From assembly GCA_016706545.1 (NCBI GenBank), contig JADJJK010000011.1, forward strand, positions 1 through 64,000: a stretch of DNA of 64,000 nt, read 5' to 3'. The DNA comes from Myxococcales bacterium. GTDB taxonomy: Bacteria; Myxococcota_A; Polyangia; Haliangiales; Haliangiaceae. This document shows positions 16,358 through 25,688 of this stretch, piece after piece; positions within the stretch are counted from its first letter, which is position 1, and each line of letters opens with the position of its first letter. Position numbers and translations under genes: made by a program. The notes beneath the pieces are model-generated. The model had not been told where the DNA came from and searched no databases. It saw only the letters and a list, made by a program, of their open reading frames with translations.

Positions 16358-17599
16358 CTACGGCTGGATCACGCCTGCATATGGCGCGCTCGTGTACTGC
16401 GCCACGGCGGCCTGGTTGCCGCGGGCGATCGCGTACAGCGCGCCCGCGAAGGCGGCGCCGGCGCCGGTCGCGTTGGTGGCGGCGGGATCGAGCGCGCCGG
16501 TGCTCGGGTTGAAGTTGGTGCGACCGCTGGGGATGTACTGGCCAAACCAGCCCGGACGAGTGAAGCCGTTGGAGCGCAGGTACATCCAGTTCGAGGCGCC
16601 GAGCGTCCCATCGCCCCAGCCAGCCCGCGCGAACGGGTTCTTCGGGGTGTCGCCAACGACCGTCACGACGGTGTTGTTGGCGACGGAGAGCGCGGCGCCG
16701 GCGCGGCCACAGCGCGACTCGGTGAACACCGCGAGGTCGGCGTAGAATGCGTCCATCGTGGTGGCGAGCCGGTTGGCGCGCGTGGTCGCGGTGCCGGAGT
16801 CGAAGGCGTTGTGCGGATCATCGTTGTACCCGGGGATCACCGCGGTGCCCACCAGGCCGAGCCCGAAGGCGTTCGCGGTGAAGGCCAGGCGGCTCGCCAG
16901 CGTGAGCTCGGCCGCGGAGGCGTTGAGCGGCGTGTAGCGCGCGAGCTGCGCGGCGCTGGGCCGTAGCATCTGCTCCTGCGCTGGCGTGATCTTGCCCTGC
17001 AGCGCGGCGATGGCGCCGTCGACCGACGTCACGGTGACGGCGGCCGGCGCGCCCGCGGCGGTGCCGTAGGGCCCAGCCGGCGTGAACACCAGCGCCGGGA
17101 TGACCGGCGCGAGCGAGGTCTGCAGCGCGGCGCCAGCGGCGGCCAGCCCCACGCCCTGGTTGGTCAAGATGCTGGTCGGCGTCGCGGTGTGCGTCTCGTT
17201 GAGCCCCGCCAGGAAGACGCTGGGCTGCGGCGCGGTCCCCGTGCCCTCCCAGACCGCGCGCGTGCCGATGCGGCGCGCGTACAGCGGATGGGCGGCGTCG
17301 GTGCCCACGGACTTGGCGTTGGCCGGCGCGTCATAGGCGTACGCTGGCTGAAACCCCGTGATCACCGCGGGGACGGGCCACACCTGCGTGTACCACGCGA
17401 GGCTGCCCAGGCCAGCGACGATATGCACCGCGCGCTGCGCGGTACACTCGGCCAGCGCGGTCGTGGTCACCGCGGAGGCGGCGGTGTCGTCGTCTGGCGA
17501 AGCCTGAGGGTCAAGCTCGGGACCGAGGGGCTCGGCGCTACAACCGACGTGCGCGAAGCTGGCCGCGCCAATCGCAAACAAGAGTGCTTTCGTATGCAT
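16358..17599 (-). CDS. Large lipoprotein of unknown function
   Basis: From ATG 17599 this is 413 residues, with signal peptide and lipobox HVGC near residue 20. The mature part is Ala/Thr/Pro-rich but folded-looking, with conserved-type segments such as IPGYNDDPHNAFD, VVTVVGDTPKNPFARAGWGD and GASNWMYLRSNGFTRPGW. The latter pair recalls the C-terminal part of DUF1501/sulfatase-like exported proteins, but this is weak. It ends just past the SRPBCC gene, tail to tail. The frame is open 15 codons further upstream. Confidence 0.6.
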   Translation of the reverse strand: MHTKALLFAIGAASFAHVGCSAEPLGPELDPQASPDDDTAASAVTTTALAECTAQRAVHIVAGLGSLAWYTQVWPVPAVITGFQPAYAYDAPANAKSVGTDAAHPLYARRIGTRAVWEGTGTAPQPSVFLAGLNETHTATPTSILTNQGVGLAAAGAALQTSLAPVIPALVFTPAGPYGTAAGAPAAVTVTSVDGAIAALQGKITPAQEQMLRPSAAQLARYTPLNASAAELTLASRLAFTANAFGLGLVGTAVIPGYNDDPHNAFDSGTATTRANRLATTMDAFYADLAVFTESRCGRAGAALSVANNTVVTVVGDTPKNPFARAGWGDGTLGASNWMYLRSNGFTRPGWFGQYIPSGRTNFNPSTGALDPAATNATGAGAAFAGALYAIARGNQAAVAQYTSAPYAGVIQP

Positions 17600-17946
17600 G
17601 ATGTAACTATCAATGATCTGGCAGAGCACACTCCACTGACACACTGTAAGATCTAGCGAGTGGTGATGTGGTCGCGCTGTGGGCTTGAGCCAACAGGCCG
17701 TTCACCGTCGGAGATCGCGTGGTCGATGGAACATCAGCGGCCAACGATGTCAGCGACACCACAACCGAAAGCGCGGGCAGATCTCTCCTGGGTGCAAGCG
17801 ATCGCATGGCCCTGTCGCGGACTGAGCACTGCTGTGGGCATGACCTGCGCGCCAGGGTCTTTGCACCCCAGCGGGCCGCGCGCGCCGGTCGCCCCAGCGA
17901 CGCGCAAGCGACGCACAGGCGACGCACAGGCGACGCCCACGCGACG
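17600..17946. other. Intergenic region, 347 bp
   Basis: It lies upstream of the lipoprotein gene and downstream of the HEAT gene, both on the minus strand, so the lipoprotein promoter should be near 17600-17700, which is relatively AT-rich. The right end is an 11-bp tandem repeat. No gene is recognised. Confidence 0.5.
17897..17946. repeat. 11-bp tandem repeat
   Basis: Four and a half units of GCGACGCnCAn (two of them exactly GCGACGCACAG) run up to the stop codon of the HEAT gene. The unit length is not a multiple of three and the tract is noncoding. Confidence 0.85.
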
Positions 17947-18708
17947 CTACGGGCCTGCGACGCCAGCGCGCAGCTTGGCGGCGTAGTCGCGCAGCAGCTC
18001 ACTGGCCGAGTCCTCGGCCTCCTGCAAGCGGGACGCGAGGACCGGCGAGGCGATGTGGCGAAGGGCCCACAGGACGTTCATCTTCGTCCACGGGAAGTCA
18101 TCGGGAGCGCTGGCCCATTCGCGCGCAGCCAGCGCCTCCACGTGCGAGGACGACAGGCGCGCCAGGCTCTGCAGCGCACGCCGGCGGACATACTCGTCGG
18201 CGTCCTCGGCGAGCGCCAGCAGACAGGCCTCGGCGGCCTCGCGGTCGCCGGCCGCCGGGGCCACCGGGGCCGCCGGGTCCGCCGGGGCGGCCGCGGCTGC
18301 GCTGGCCCCGGCTCGCGCTCGGGCCGCGCCGGAGCCCCCGGCGCAGAGGCCGAGCTCGTGGGCGAGCTGCCACCGGGCATCGGCCTCGCCGCGCGTGCGC
18401 GCCGCGGCGGCGAGCCGCACGAGCGGCGGGACGCCCAGCGCCGCCAGGTCGTGAGCGAGGGCCTGACACTCGTTGTCGCGGGCCAGCGCGAACAACGCCT
18501 CGCTCACCAGGGACGGGTCCCAGCGCTCGACCGGCAGCGCGGACAGCAAGCGCCGCCAGACGGCGTACAGCTCGCCCCACTGCTCGTAGTTGCACTCCCA
18601 CTCGCCGACCTGCTCGGACGCCGGGACCGTGTGCGTCCAGGCGCGCAGGCGCTGCACGGCTGCCACGAACTCGCGCGCGGGATCCGCCGGCAGCAGGTCA
18701 GACGTCAT
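17947..18708 (-). CDS. HEAT-repeat protein
   Basis: A 253-residue all-helical protein without signal peptide. The N-terminal half is rich in Trp, Leu and Glu (ECNYEQWGELYAVWRRLL). After an Ala/Pro linker at about residues 130-155, the second half contains HEAT-like units: ACLLALAEDADEYVRRRALQ, SLARLSSSHVEALAAREW and VLWALRHIASPVLASRL. Such units are protein-protein interaction scaffolds and give no specific function. It follows the SDR gene by 51 bp on the same strand and is probably co-transcribed with it. Confidence 0.65.
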   Translation of the reverse strand: MTSDLLPADPAREFVAAVQRLRAWTHTVPASEQVGEWECNYEQWGELYAVWRRLLSALPVERWDPSLVSEALFALARDNECQALAHDLAALGVPPLVRLAAAARTRGEADARWQLAHELGLCAGGSGAARARAGASAAAAAPADPAAPVAPAAGDREAAEACLLALAEDADEYVRRRALQSLARLSSSHVEALAAREWASAPDDFPWTKMNVLWALRHIASPVLASRLQEAEDSASELLRDYAAKLRAGVAGP

Positions 18709-18759
18709 CGCGCGTCCTCGGCGAGCGCGCTCGTTGCACGCGCCGCTGGCAACCGCGGC

Positions 18760-20667
18760 TCACCACGGCGCCGGCCGGTAGTCCTTGAGGAACAGGCCCC
18801 AGAGGTGCTGGCCGGAGGTGACGCCGTCAAACAGCGGATCGACGATGCGCGCGGCGCCATCGACGATGTCGAGCGGCGGATGGAAGGCGTGGACGGCGAC
18901 CTTGCGCTTGGCCAGCTCCAGCGGATCTTCATCCGTGACCCAGCCGGTGTCGACGCTGTTCATGTGGATGCCGTCGCGCACGTAGTCGGCGGCCGAGGTG
19001 CGCGTCATCATGTTGAGCGCCGCCTTGGCCATGTTGGTGTGCGGGTGGCGGTCGGTCTTCCAGCGTCGATAGAACTGGCCCTCCATGGCGGAGACGTTGA
19101 CGATGTGGGCGTCGCGGGTGCCGGCGCGAGCCAGCAAGGGCTTGAGGCGCGCGTTCATGACAAACGGCGCCACCGCGTTGACCAGGTGAACCTCCAGGAG
19201 CTCTGCGGTGGGGACCTCTGCCAGGGTCATGCGCCAGCTATTGAACGAGCGGGTGTCCACCTGCTGGAGATCCGCGTCCAGGCGTCCGGCGGGGAACGAC
19301 GCGGGGCCGTGCTCCACGTCCTCGGCCAAAAGCGGCATCTGGCTGAGCACGGCGGAGCGCCACAGGCCGACGCTGCGGATCTTCTCCGCCACCGCCAGGG
19401 GCGCGCCGGACTCCTCCGCCGCGGCCAGCGCCGCGTGGCCAGCGTGGCCCGCGTGCGCGGCGGTCAGGGCACGGTTGCGCTCCAGAAAGCCGCGCTGGGC
19501 GGCGGGCAGCTCCGACCACGGCGCGGACTCGCCCGCCACGACATGATCGTACCAACCGGCGGGGCGGCGCACGGTCTGACACGCATTGTTGATCAGGCCA
19601 TCGAGGCGCGGCAGCGTGGCCACCAGGTGGTCGCACAGCGCCTCCACGCTGGGAGTGTGGCGCAGATCGATGCCATAGACGTGCAGCCGGTGCTGCCACT
19701 GCGCGGCGTCCGGCTCCAGAGCGAAGCGGCGCGCGGCGTCCACCGGAAAGCGGGTGGCCACGACGCACTCGGCGCCGGCGCGCAGCACCTTGATGGCCGC
19801 CTGATAGCCAATCTTGACGCGAGCGCCAGTGACCATCACGACACGGCCTCGCAGATCCGCAGTGGCGTTGCGCTTGTGCCAGTTCAGCTCGGCGCAGGTC
19901 GGGCACATCTGATCATAGAAGGAGTGGATCTCGAAGAACTCGGTCTTGCAGATGTAGCAAAAGCGAGCATTGATGACGCGCGGTCCGGCGGCGCGGCCGT
20001 CCGCGCGCGGCTCCGTCGACGCCGCCGCGGCGTCGGCCGCGACGTCGGCCGTCTCGGCGTCTGCGAAGGCCCCGCCTGGCGCCCCCTCGCCCGACCTGCC
20101 CGGGGCGTCCACGCCAAAGCCGTACTCGCCGCCGTCGGCTGCGGCCGGCCCCGCCTCCAGCTCTTCGCGGCGCGCCTCGGCGGCAGCCCAGCCGCCGTCA
20201 TCTGGATCGCCATCATCCCGCACGGGCGCGTCCAGCGCCTGCGCCGGCATGGGCAGCGGCGTGCGAAACACCGGCTCCTTGCGCAAGGCGCGAATCCCCG
20301 TCTGATCGAGCACCGCCTGATCAGCGCTGCGCACCTCGCGGATGCGCTGGCGCGCCAGCACCTTGGCCAGCGCCTTGCGGCTGTAGCGGTCCGGCCGCGC
20401 GAGCCGGCCCGCGGCGGTGACCAGGCGAATGCGCGTGGGCTCGTCGAGCTGGCCCAGCCGGCGCAGGTCGCCAGCGAGGTGCTCGAGGATCTCCATCACC
20501 TCGTGGACCCGCGAGATCTTCTCCGGCGACAGCTCGGACAGGTCCGTCTCTCCCTCGAAGGCCGGCCCGCGCTGGGGGGCGGGCACGCCGAGCGCTCGAC
20601 CGCCGCCAGGCGGGCTGGCCCCCGGGCGTGCGGTGGGAACATCATCTACCGATTCGTCGCTGGGCAT
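18760..20667 (-). CDS. SDR-fold oxidoreductase with N-terminal zinc ribbon and non-canonical active site
   Basis: A 635-residue protein. Residues 1-230 are helical and low-complexity. A zinc ribbon follows: CYIC (237, 240) and CPTC (255, 258). From about 272 a Rossmann domain begins, VVMVTGARVKIGYQAAIKVL, in which the usual TGxxxGxG reads TGARVKIG; GLINNACQT and HIVNVSAMEG match SDR strands 4 and 5. At the catalytic YxxxK the sequence is HTNMAKAALNMM: Lys is kept but Tyr is replaced by Thr. The same HPHTNMAKAAL and MNSVDTGWVTDE segments recur in a bacterial and fungal SDR subgroup, so this is a subgroup feature rather than decay. Substrate unknown. Confidence 0.8.
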   Translation of the reverse strand: MPSDESVDDVPTARPGASPPGGGRALGVPAPQRGPAFEGETDLSELSPEKISRVHEVMEILEHLAGDLRRLGQLDEPTRIRLVTAAGRLARPDRYSRKALAKVLARQRIREVRSADQAVLDQTGIRALRKEPVFRTPLPMPAQALDAPVRDDGDPDDGGWAAAEARREELEAGPAAADGGEYGFGVDAPGRSGEGAPGGAFADAETADVAADAAAASTEPRADGRAAGPRVINARFCYICKTEFFEIHSFYDQMCPTCAELNWHKRNATADLRGRVVMVTGARVKIGYQAAIKVLRAGAECVVATRFPVDAARRFALEPDAAQWQHRLHVYGIDLRHTPSVEALCDHLVATLPRLDGLINNACQTVRRPAGWYDHVVAGESAPWSELPAAQRGFLERNRALTAAHAGHAGHAALAAAEESGAPLAVAEKIRSVGLWRSAVLSQMPLLAEDVEHGPASFPAGRLDADLQQVDTRSFNSWRMTLAEVPTAELLEVHLVNAVAPFVMNARLKPLLARAGTRDAHIVNVSAMEGQFYRRWKTDRHPHTNMAKAALNMMTRTSAADYVRDGIHMNSVDTGWVTDEDPLELAKRKVAVHAFHPPLDIVDGAARIVDPLFDGVTSGQHLWGLFLKDYRPAPW

Positions 20668-20735
20668 CGCGGCGAGTATAGTGCGCCACCTCGCGCCTCG
20701 CGCGAGGCCAACCCCCGTTTGCAGAAGGTCTGTTC

Positions 20736-22181
20736 ATGCTTGTTGCCAAGCGCATCAAAGGAAAGGCCATCGCGGCCTTGCTCGGCCCGATGGGACAAAA
20801 GGCGCGCCACGCCCTGGCGCGCGCGCGGGGCGATGGGCCGCTGGCCTACTACTTCGACGTGGAGGACCCCTGGAGCTACCTGGGCGCGCAGGTGCTGGCG
20901 CGGCTGGTGGCGCACTACCAGGTGCCCTTCGAGCTGCACGTGATCTCGCGGCCAGCGCAGGACGTGGTGCCCGCTGGCGGGCTTCGTGACGCCTACGCGG
21001 TGCGCGACGCGCACGAGCTGGCCAGCTACTACGACCTGGACTTCCCCGGCAAGAAGACCGCGGATCCGGGGATGGCGCTGCGCATGGCGTGCGGCCTGGT
21101 GCGAGAGCTGTCCGCCGAGGAGAGGCTGGCGGCCATCCTGGAGATGGGCAAGGGCCTGTGGACCGGCGACAACAAGCCGATCGCGACGGTGCTGGGGCGC
21201 ATCGGCGCCGAGTCCACCGTGGCCGTACCGCCGATCTTGGCCACCTCGTACTCCGCGCTGCGCAAGCGCGGCCACTACCTGGGCGCGATGTTCTGGCACC
21301 GCGGCACCTGGTACGGCGCGCTCGACCGGCTTGGCCACCTGGAGGCCGCGCTGGCGAAGGAGACCGGCAAGGCGGTGGCGGGCGTCCTGCGCGTGCGGCC
21401 CGAGGGCGAGCGCGGCCCGCTGCGGCTCGCCACCGACAAGAACCGGCCCACCCTGGCGGTGGAGGCGTGGTTCTCGTTCCGCTCACCATACTCGTACCTG
21501 GCGCTGGAGCAGCTCGCCGCGGCCATCGAGCCCTCGGGGTTGCCGCTGGTGCTGCGGCCCATCGCGCCCATGGTGGAGCGCGGCCAGGTGCTGGTCTCGG
21601 CCAAGCGCAACTACATCCTGGAAGACGCCAAGCGCGAGGCCGACCGGCTGGGGCTGCCGTTTGGCGAGGTGTGCGATCCGCTGGGCAAGGGCGTGGAGGC
21701 GTGCCTGGCCATCAGCCACCACCTGGCCGCGCGCGACGACGGCCACCGCAGCCTGCTCGCGTTCGCGCGGTCGGCGCTGCGCGGCGCGTGGTCCCAGGCG
21801 CGCGACCTCAGCGAGTACGTCGACCTGCGCGCGGTGGTGGAGCAGGCAGACCTGTCCTTCGCGGACGCGGCGCGCTGGGTGGCCGAGAGCCAGCAGGCTG
21901 GCGCGGCGATGGCGGCGGCCAACGCCGCCGATCTGGAGGCCATGGGCCTGTGGGGCGTGCCCTCGTTCCGGGTGGGAGATCTGTGGCTGTGGGGCCAGGA
22001 CCGGCTGGAGCTGCTGACCGACCGCCTGCGCCGGCACGCGCTGGCGGTGGCGGCGCAGCCCGCGGCCGAGGCACCGACGCCACGACGCCAGCGACGCCAA
22101 CGACCTGAGCTGAGCGGCCGGCCGAAGCTGGCCGAGCCGCGCCGCGAGCCTGTGCCCGGCGGCTATCGCTCTTCGCCTTGA
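20736..22181 (+). CDS. Duplicated DsbA/HCCA-isomerase-like thioredoxin-fold protein
   Basis: A 481-residue protein with two thioredoxin-fold halves. The first has LAYYFDVEDPWSYLGAQVLA, the second VEAWFSFRSPYSYLALEQLA, each matching the DFxSPxSYL start of the DsbA/2-hydroxychromene-2-carboxylate isomerase family. The second also has GLPFGEVCDPLG and a C-terminal WGVPSFRVGDLWLWGQDRL, typical of the isomerase branch. There is no CxxC, so it probably binds glutathione rather than acting as a thiol oxidase. It is divergent from the SDR gene (68 bp) and overlaps the next gene tail to tail by 19 bp. Confidence 0.8.
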   Translation: MLVAKRIKGKAIAALLGPMGQKARHALARARGDGPLAYYFDVEDPWSYLGAQVLARLVAHYQVPFELHVISRPAQDVVPAGGLRDAYAVRDAHELASYYDLDFPGKKTADPGMALRMACGLVRELSAEERLAAILEMGKGLWTGDNKPIATVLGRIGAESTVAVPPILATSYSALRKRGHYLGAMFWHRGTWYGALDRLGHLEAALAKETGKAVAGVLRVRPEGERGPLRLATDKNRPTLAVEAWFSFRSPYSYLALEQLAAAIEPSGLPLVLRPIAPMVERGQVLVSAKRNYILEDAKREADRLGLPFGEVCDPLGKGVEACLAISHHLAARDDGHRSLLAFARSALRGAWSQARDLSEYVDLRAVVEQADLSFADAARWVAESQQAGAAMAAANAADLEAMGLWGVPSFRVGDLWLWGQDRLELLTDRLRRHALAVAAQPAAEAPTPRRQRRQRPELSGRPKLAEPRREPVPGGYRSSP

Positions 22182-23212
22182 GCGCGATCCATCTTCGTCT
22201 TGAGCTCCACGTAGCGGCGCAAGAAATCGAAGTGCCGCTCGCGAAAGGCCTGGATGTAGCGGCGCTCGCGCGCCTTGGCGCGCCAGGCCTGCGCCAGCTC
22301 ATCTAGCCGGGCCACGAGCTGGGAGACCTCGCGAAACGGCTCGACGATGGTGCGCTGGCGGTGGGTCTCCACCAGGTCGACCTTGCCGTTGTCCGCGGGG
22401 CCGCGGAAGGTCAGGACCACCGTGTCGGGGAACTGGGTGCGAATGGTGCGCACCACCGTCGACGAGGGCAGGTCGCTGAGGTCCTCGGCCACCATGGCGT
22501 AGTGAAACGGCGACATGCCCAACCGGTCCAGCGCCTCGCCCCCGGTCAGCGCGTGAACGAACTCGTAGCCGGGCGGCGCGGCCTCCGCGAGACCGGCGGC
22601 GAGCTCGTCCACCTCATCGGCCACCAGCACGCGCAGCTCGTCCAGCGCGGGCGCGTGGCCAGCGCGGCCGGCCGCTTGATCCGAGAGATCCAGCGCCCGG
22701 CGCTCGGCGTCCATGAAGCGCTGCAGGAACTCGTCGTAGACCGAGCGCACCTCGCCAAGCAGCGAGTCCACCACGCGCTTGCCCTGCGACCGGTCCGCGG
22801 CCACGCGCACGCGCTCCTGCAGGTACTCCACGGACTCTGGCGCCTTGAGCACCAGGTCCACCGCGCCGGCGCGGATCGCGTCCACCGCGTCGTCGAAGCT
22901 GCGGCGCGGGGTCATGGCGATGATCATGGAGCTTGGGCTCAGCGCGCGGAGCTCGCGGATGATGGACAGCCCCGCGCCCGGCACCGGCGTGTCGATGTCC
23001 ACCAGCACCACCGAGAAGAAGTCCCGGCTGACCGCGGCGACGGCGCGCGCGCCGTCCTCGAGGGCGGTGACGTGGATGCCGATGCCCGCGAGGAGGCGCG
23101 TGATGCCGTCGCGCACGCTCGGGTCACCATCCACCGCGAGCACCTGCACGCCGACGAGCTCGCGCTCCATGCGGGGCGAAGAATGGGAGCCAGACGTATC
23201 TGCGCGCGTCAT
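22163..23212 (-). CDS. Response regulator with N-terminal receiver domain
   Basis: A 349-residue protein. Residues 22-140 form a receiver domain: VQVLAVDGDPSVRDGITRLL, then FFSVVLVDIDTPVPG with the phospho-accepting Asp, and SSMIIAMTPRRS with the conserved Thr. LKAPESVEYLQERV carries the Lys. The remainder is helical, followed by a second receiver-like segment (LRVLVADEVDELAAGLAEA) that appears degenerate and no DNA-binding domain. The C-terminus, RYIQAFRERHFDFLRRYVE, is probably a coiled coil. It may start at the internal Met, residue 15. Confidence 0.75.
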   Translation of the reverse strand: MTRADTSGSHSSPRMERELVGVQVLAVDGDPSVRDGITRLLAGIGIHVTALEDGARAVAAVSRDFFSVVLVDIDTPVPGAGLSIIRELRALSPSSMIIAMTPRRSFDDAVDAIRAGAVDLVLKAPESVEYLQERVRVAADRSQGKRVVDSLLGEVRSVYDEFLQRFMDAERRALDLSDQAAGRAGHAPALDELRVLVADEVDELAAGLAEAAPPGYEFVHALTGGEALDRLGMSPFHYAMVAEDLSDLPSSTVVRTIRTQFPDTVVLTFRGPADNGKVDLVETHRQRTIVEPFREVSQLVARLDELAQAWRAKARERRYIQAFRERHFDFLRRYVELKTKMDRAQGEER

Positions 23213-23265
23213 CTAGATCTCGGGTACTGTAACGCCGCCTTGGGCCACAGGGCACGTTTTCCCGA

Positions 23266-24249
23266 TCATCGCGCAGCCTGAAACCGGATGACGCGCAAGA
23301 TGTTGGGCGAGACGCGGCCGGTGGCGTTGTGTAGCGACCACCTGGCCAGCTCGGCGCGCACACAGTCAGCGAGCAGGTCGCTGCGGTCGCCCTTCTTGCC
23401 GATGGTGATGCCCAGCGAGCCTCCAGCGAGGACCTTCAGCGAGACCGCGAGCTTGACCGGGCCGGCCGCCGCGGTGCCGCGATACACGCTGGCATAGCAG
23501 CGATCGAAGTTGCCCTGGCTCTCGCGCAAGAGCTGATCCACCTGCGCCCTCATCGACGCGACGTCGTCATACGGGTCCATCGGCGCGTCGGCGCGACCGC
23601 CGCTCGACTCCGCCCCTTTGCGGCTGGACTTCTTCTTTGCCTTGGCGTCGACCTCGGCCTTCTTGTCGCTGACCGGCGGCGGCGGCGCGGGCTCGGCGCT
23701 GTCGGAGGGCATCGCCGAGGCGCCGTCAGCGCCAGCGAGCGCAGGCTCGGCGGTGACAGGCGCGGCCGCCAGCGCCGCGGGCGCATCGGCGTCCGCCGCG
23801 GCCGGGGTCGCCGGCGCGGCCGAGATGGCCGAGGTGCCCGGAGGTGGTGGAGGAGGTGGCGCGGGCGGCGGCGCCGGGGTGGCCGAGGTGGCCGGCGCGC
23901 GCTCGGCCGCGGGAGCACCGGGCGGCGCCCCAGTGGTCGCGGCGGCGGCGGGCCCGGCCAGGCCGGAGCGCAAGAGCAGCGCGCCCGCGATCGCGAGCCC
24001 CGCGTCGAAGGCCAGCAGGGCGATCAAGGGTCCGCGTCGCGGCCGGCCAAGCCCGGTCACCGACGCGGACGTCAGCCCCGCGGTCTGGTTTGGCGCGGCG
24101 ATCGGCGCGGCGATCGCCGCCACCGCCGAACCAGGTGCCGTCGACACGGCGCCTGGCGAAGCCGTTTCGGCCTCGGGCTGGCGCGCCCCGCAGCTCCCGC
24201 AAAAGCGGAAGCCAGGCTCGTTCATCGTGCCACAGCGCTGGCATCGCAT
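23266..24249 (-). CDS. Zinc-ribbon membrane protein with AgmX/PglI-like C-terminal domain
   Basis: From ATG 24249 this is 327 residues. It begins with a zinc ribbon, MRCQRCGTMNEPGFRFCGSC (CxxC...CxxC), then one membrane segment near residues 75-95, and a long Ala/Pro-rich linker. The C-terminal 100 residues (QGNFDRCYASVYRG, VSLKVLAGGSLGITI, VRAELARWSL) resemble the TonB-C/AgmX-PglI-type domain of myxobacterial gliding proteins. The order suggests a cytoplasmic sensor region linked across the inner membrane to a periplasmic domain. It is divergent from pilT. The function is inferred from architecture only. Confidence 0.7.
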   Translation of the reverse strand: MRCQRCGTMNEPGFRFCGSCGARQPEAETASPGAVSTAPGSAVAAIAAPIAAPNQTAGLTSASVTGLGRPRRGPLIALLAFDAGLAIAGALLLRSGLAGPAAAATTGAPPGAPAAERAPATSATPAPPPAPPPPPPPGTSAISAAPATPAAADADAPAALAAAPVTAEPALAGADGASAMPSDSAEPAPPPPVSDKKAEVDAKAKKKSSRKGAESSGGRADAPMDPYDDVASMRAQVDQLLRESQGNFDRCYASVYRGTAAAGPVKLAVSLKVLAGGSLGITIGKKGDRSDLLADCVRAELARWSLHNATGRVSPNILRVIRFQAAR

Positions 24250-24518
24250 GGGATGAGCGTAACGCACCAGCAACTCATTGAAAAACTGAAGCGCGCGGAT
24301 TGCCGCGACGCGCGCGACGATTCCGCCGCCGTGGCCGCCGTGCCTGGCCGGGCAGGTCCAGGGCAACGACCGGTCAGGGCGCCGCCGCGCTGGGGCGCTC
24401 ACCTGCGATTTCAATATCCTGCAGCACCAGAGACCCGCGCCCAGCGAGGGGGCAGCGAGGGCCCAGGTTGGACCGGCACTTCCAGGCACCCGTGGTAGGA
24501 TTTCGCGACGGGTTTCAG

Positions 24519-25688
24519 ATGAGCCAGATCCTTGAAAGAGTGCTGTCTGCGGCCCGCCAGCTTGGGGCCTCCGACGTCCATCTCAAGGCAGGGCTGCCCC
24601 CGATCTTCCGTATCAAAGGCGAATTGCGGACCGTGAAGGACGTGCCAGCCCTCAGCCGAGAGGCGATCGCCGGCTTCGCGCTCCATGTGATGAGCGACAA
24701 GCAGCGCGCCGACTTCGAGCAGCACCTCGACGTGGATCTCGCCTATGGCACCCCCGATGGCGTGCGCTACCGCGTGAATTTGTTTCAGCAGCGCGGATCG
24801 GTTGGCATGGTCCTGCGTTTGATCCCACCCGAAGTGCCGCCGTTTGAACGCCTCAACCTGCCAAGCTCGGTCCTGGACCTGGCGACTCACCGTCGAGGGG
24901 TCGTGCTGGTCACCGGCGCCACCGGCTCGGGCAAGTCCACCACGCTGGCGGCGATGATCGATGCGATAAACCAGCGCTACGCCTTTCACATCGTCACCAT
25001 CGAAGACCCGATCGAGTACACCTTCCGCGACAAGCGCTCGGTGGTGAATCAGCGAGAGATCGGCTTTGACACCATGTCCTACGCGCGCGCCCTGCGCGCC
25101 GCCCTGCGCCAGGACCCGGACGTCATCCTGGTGGGCGAAATGCGGGACTTCGAGACCGCGCAGATCGCCATCACCGCGGCGGAGACCGGCCACCTGGTCC
25201 TGTCCACGCTGCACACCGGCGATGCTACTGAAACCATTCACCGCATCATCTCGATGGTGCCGGCCCACCAGCAGCCGCAGATGAGGCTGTCCCTGGCATC
25301 GGTGCTGCGTGGGGTCATCTCCCAGCGACTTCTTCCACGAGCGGACGGCAAAGGGATGGTCCCGGCAGTGGAAGTGATGGTAAACACAGAGCGGGTTCGC
25401 GAGATGATCGAAGATCCGGCGCGAACCCGTGACATCAAGACCGCGATCGCAGAGGGTTTACACCCCTATGGCATGGTCTCCTTCGATCAGAGCCTGGCGA
25501 CCTTGGTCAAAGAGCAACTGGTCACGTATGAAGAGGCGATCAAGCACAGTAGTAGTCCCTCAGACTTCGCCCTTCTCTTCCGTGGGGTGTCCGGTGCTGC
25601 GACCAACTGGCGCAGCGCTGGCCCTGCCGGCCCCAACATGGGAGCAATGAGCCATGACGAGTTCGAGATTGAACGCTTCGACAAGTAA
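24519..25688 (+). CDS. pilT: Type IV pilus retraction ATPase PilT
   Basis: A 389-residue secretion ATPase of normal PilT length. Walker A is GATGSGKST (133-141), the Asp box ED-PIEY is at 162-166, Walker B is VILVGEMRD (202-210), and the His box is HLVLSTLHTGDA (225-236). The N-terminal LGASDVHLKAGLPPIFRIKG is the PilT/PilU PAS-like domain. PilT is a hexameric cytoplasmic ATPase that depolymerises the pilus and drives twitching or social motility. The last 35 nt overlap the next gene. No pilB or pilC is in the window. The C-terminal extension past residue 345 is poorly conserved. Confidence 0.93.
   Translation: MSQILERVLSAARQLGASDVHLKAGLPPIFRIKGELRTVKDVPALSREAIAGFALHVMSDKQRADFEQHLDVDLAYGTPDGVRYRVNLFQQRGSVGMVLRLIPPEVPPFERLNLPSSVLDLATHRRGVVLVTGATGSGKSTTLAAMIDAINQRYAFHIVTIEDPIEYTFRDKRSVVNQREIGFDTMSYARALRAALRQDPDVILVGEMRDFETAQIAITAAETGHLVLSTLHTGDATETIHRIISMVPAHQQPQMRLSLASVLRGVISQRLLPRADGKGMVPAVEVMVNTERVREMIEDPARTRDIKTAIAEGLHPYGMVSFDQSLATLVKEQLVTYEEAIKHSSSPSDFALLFRGVSGAATNWRSAGPAGPNMGAMSHDEFEIERFDK

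Noticed and set aside
17719..20943. 1074-residue open frame on the plus strand
   Set aside because: It is antisense to the HEAT and SDR genes, has no family features and is rich in Arg/Ala/Gly; expected from high GC.
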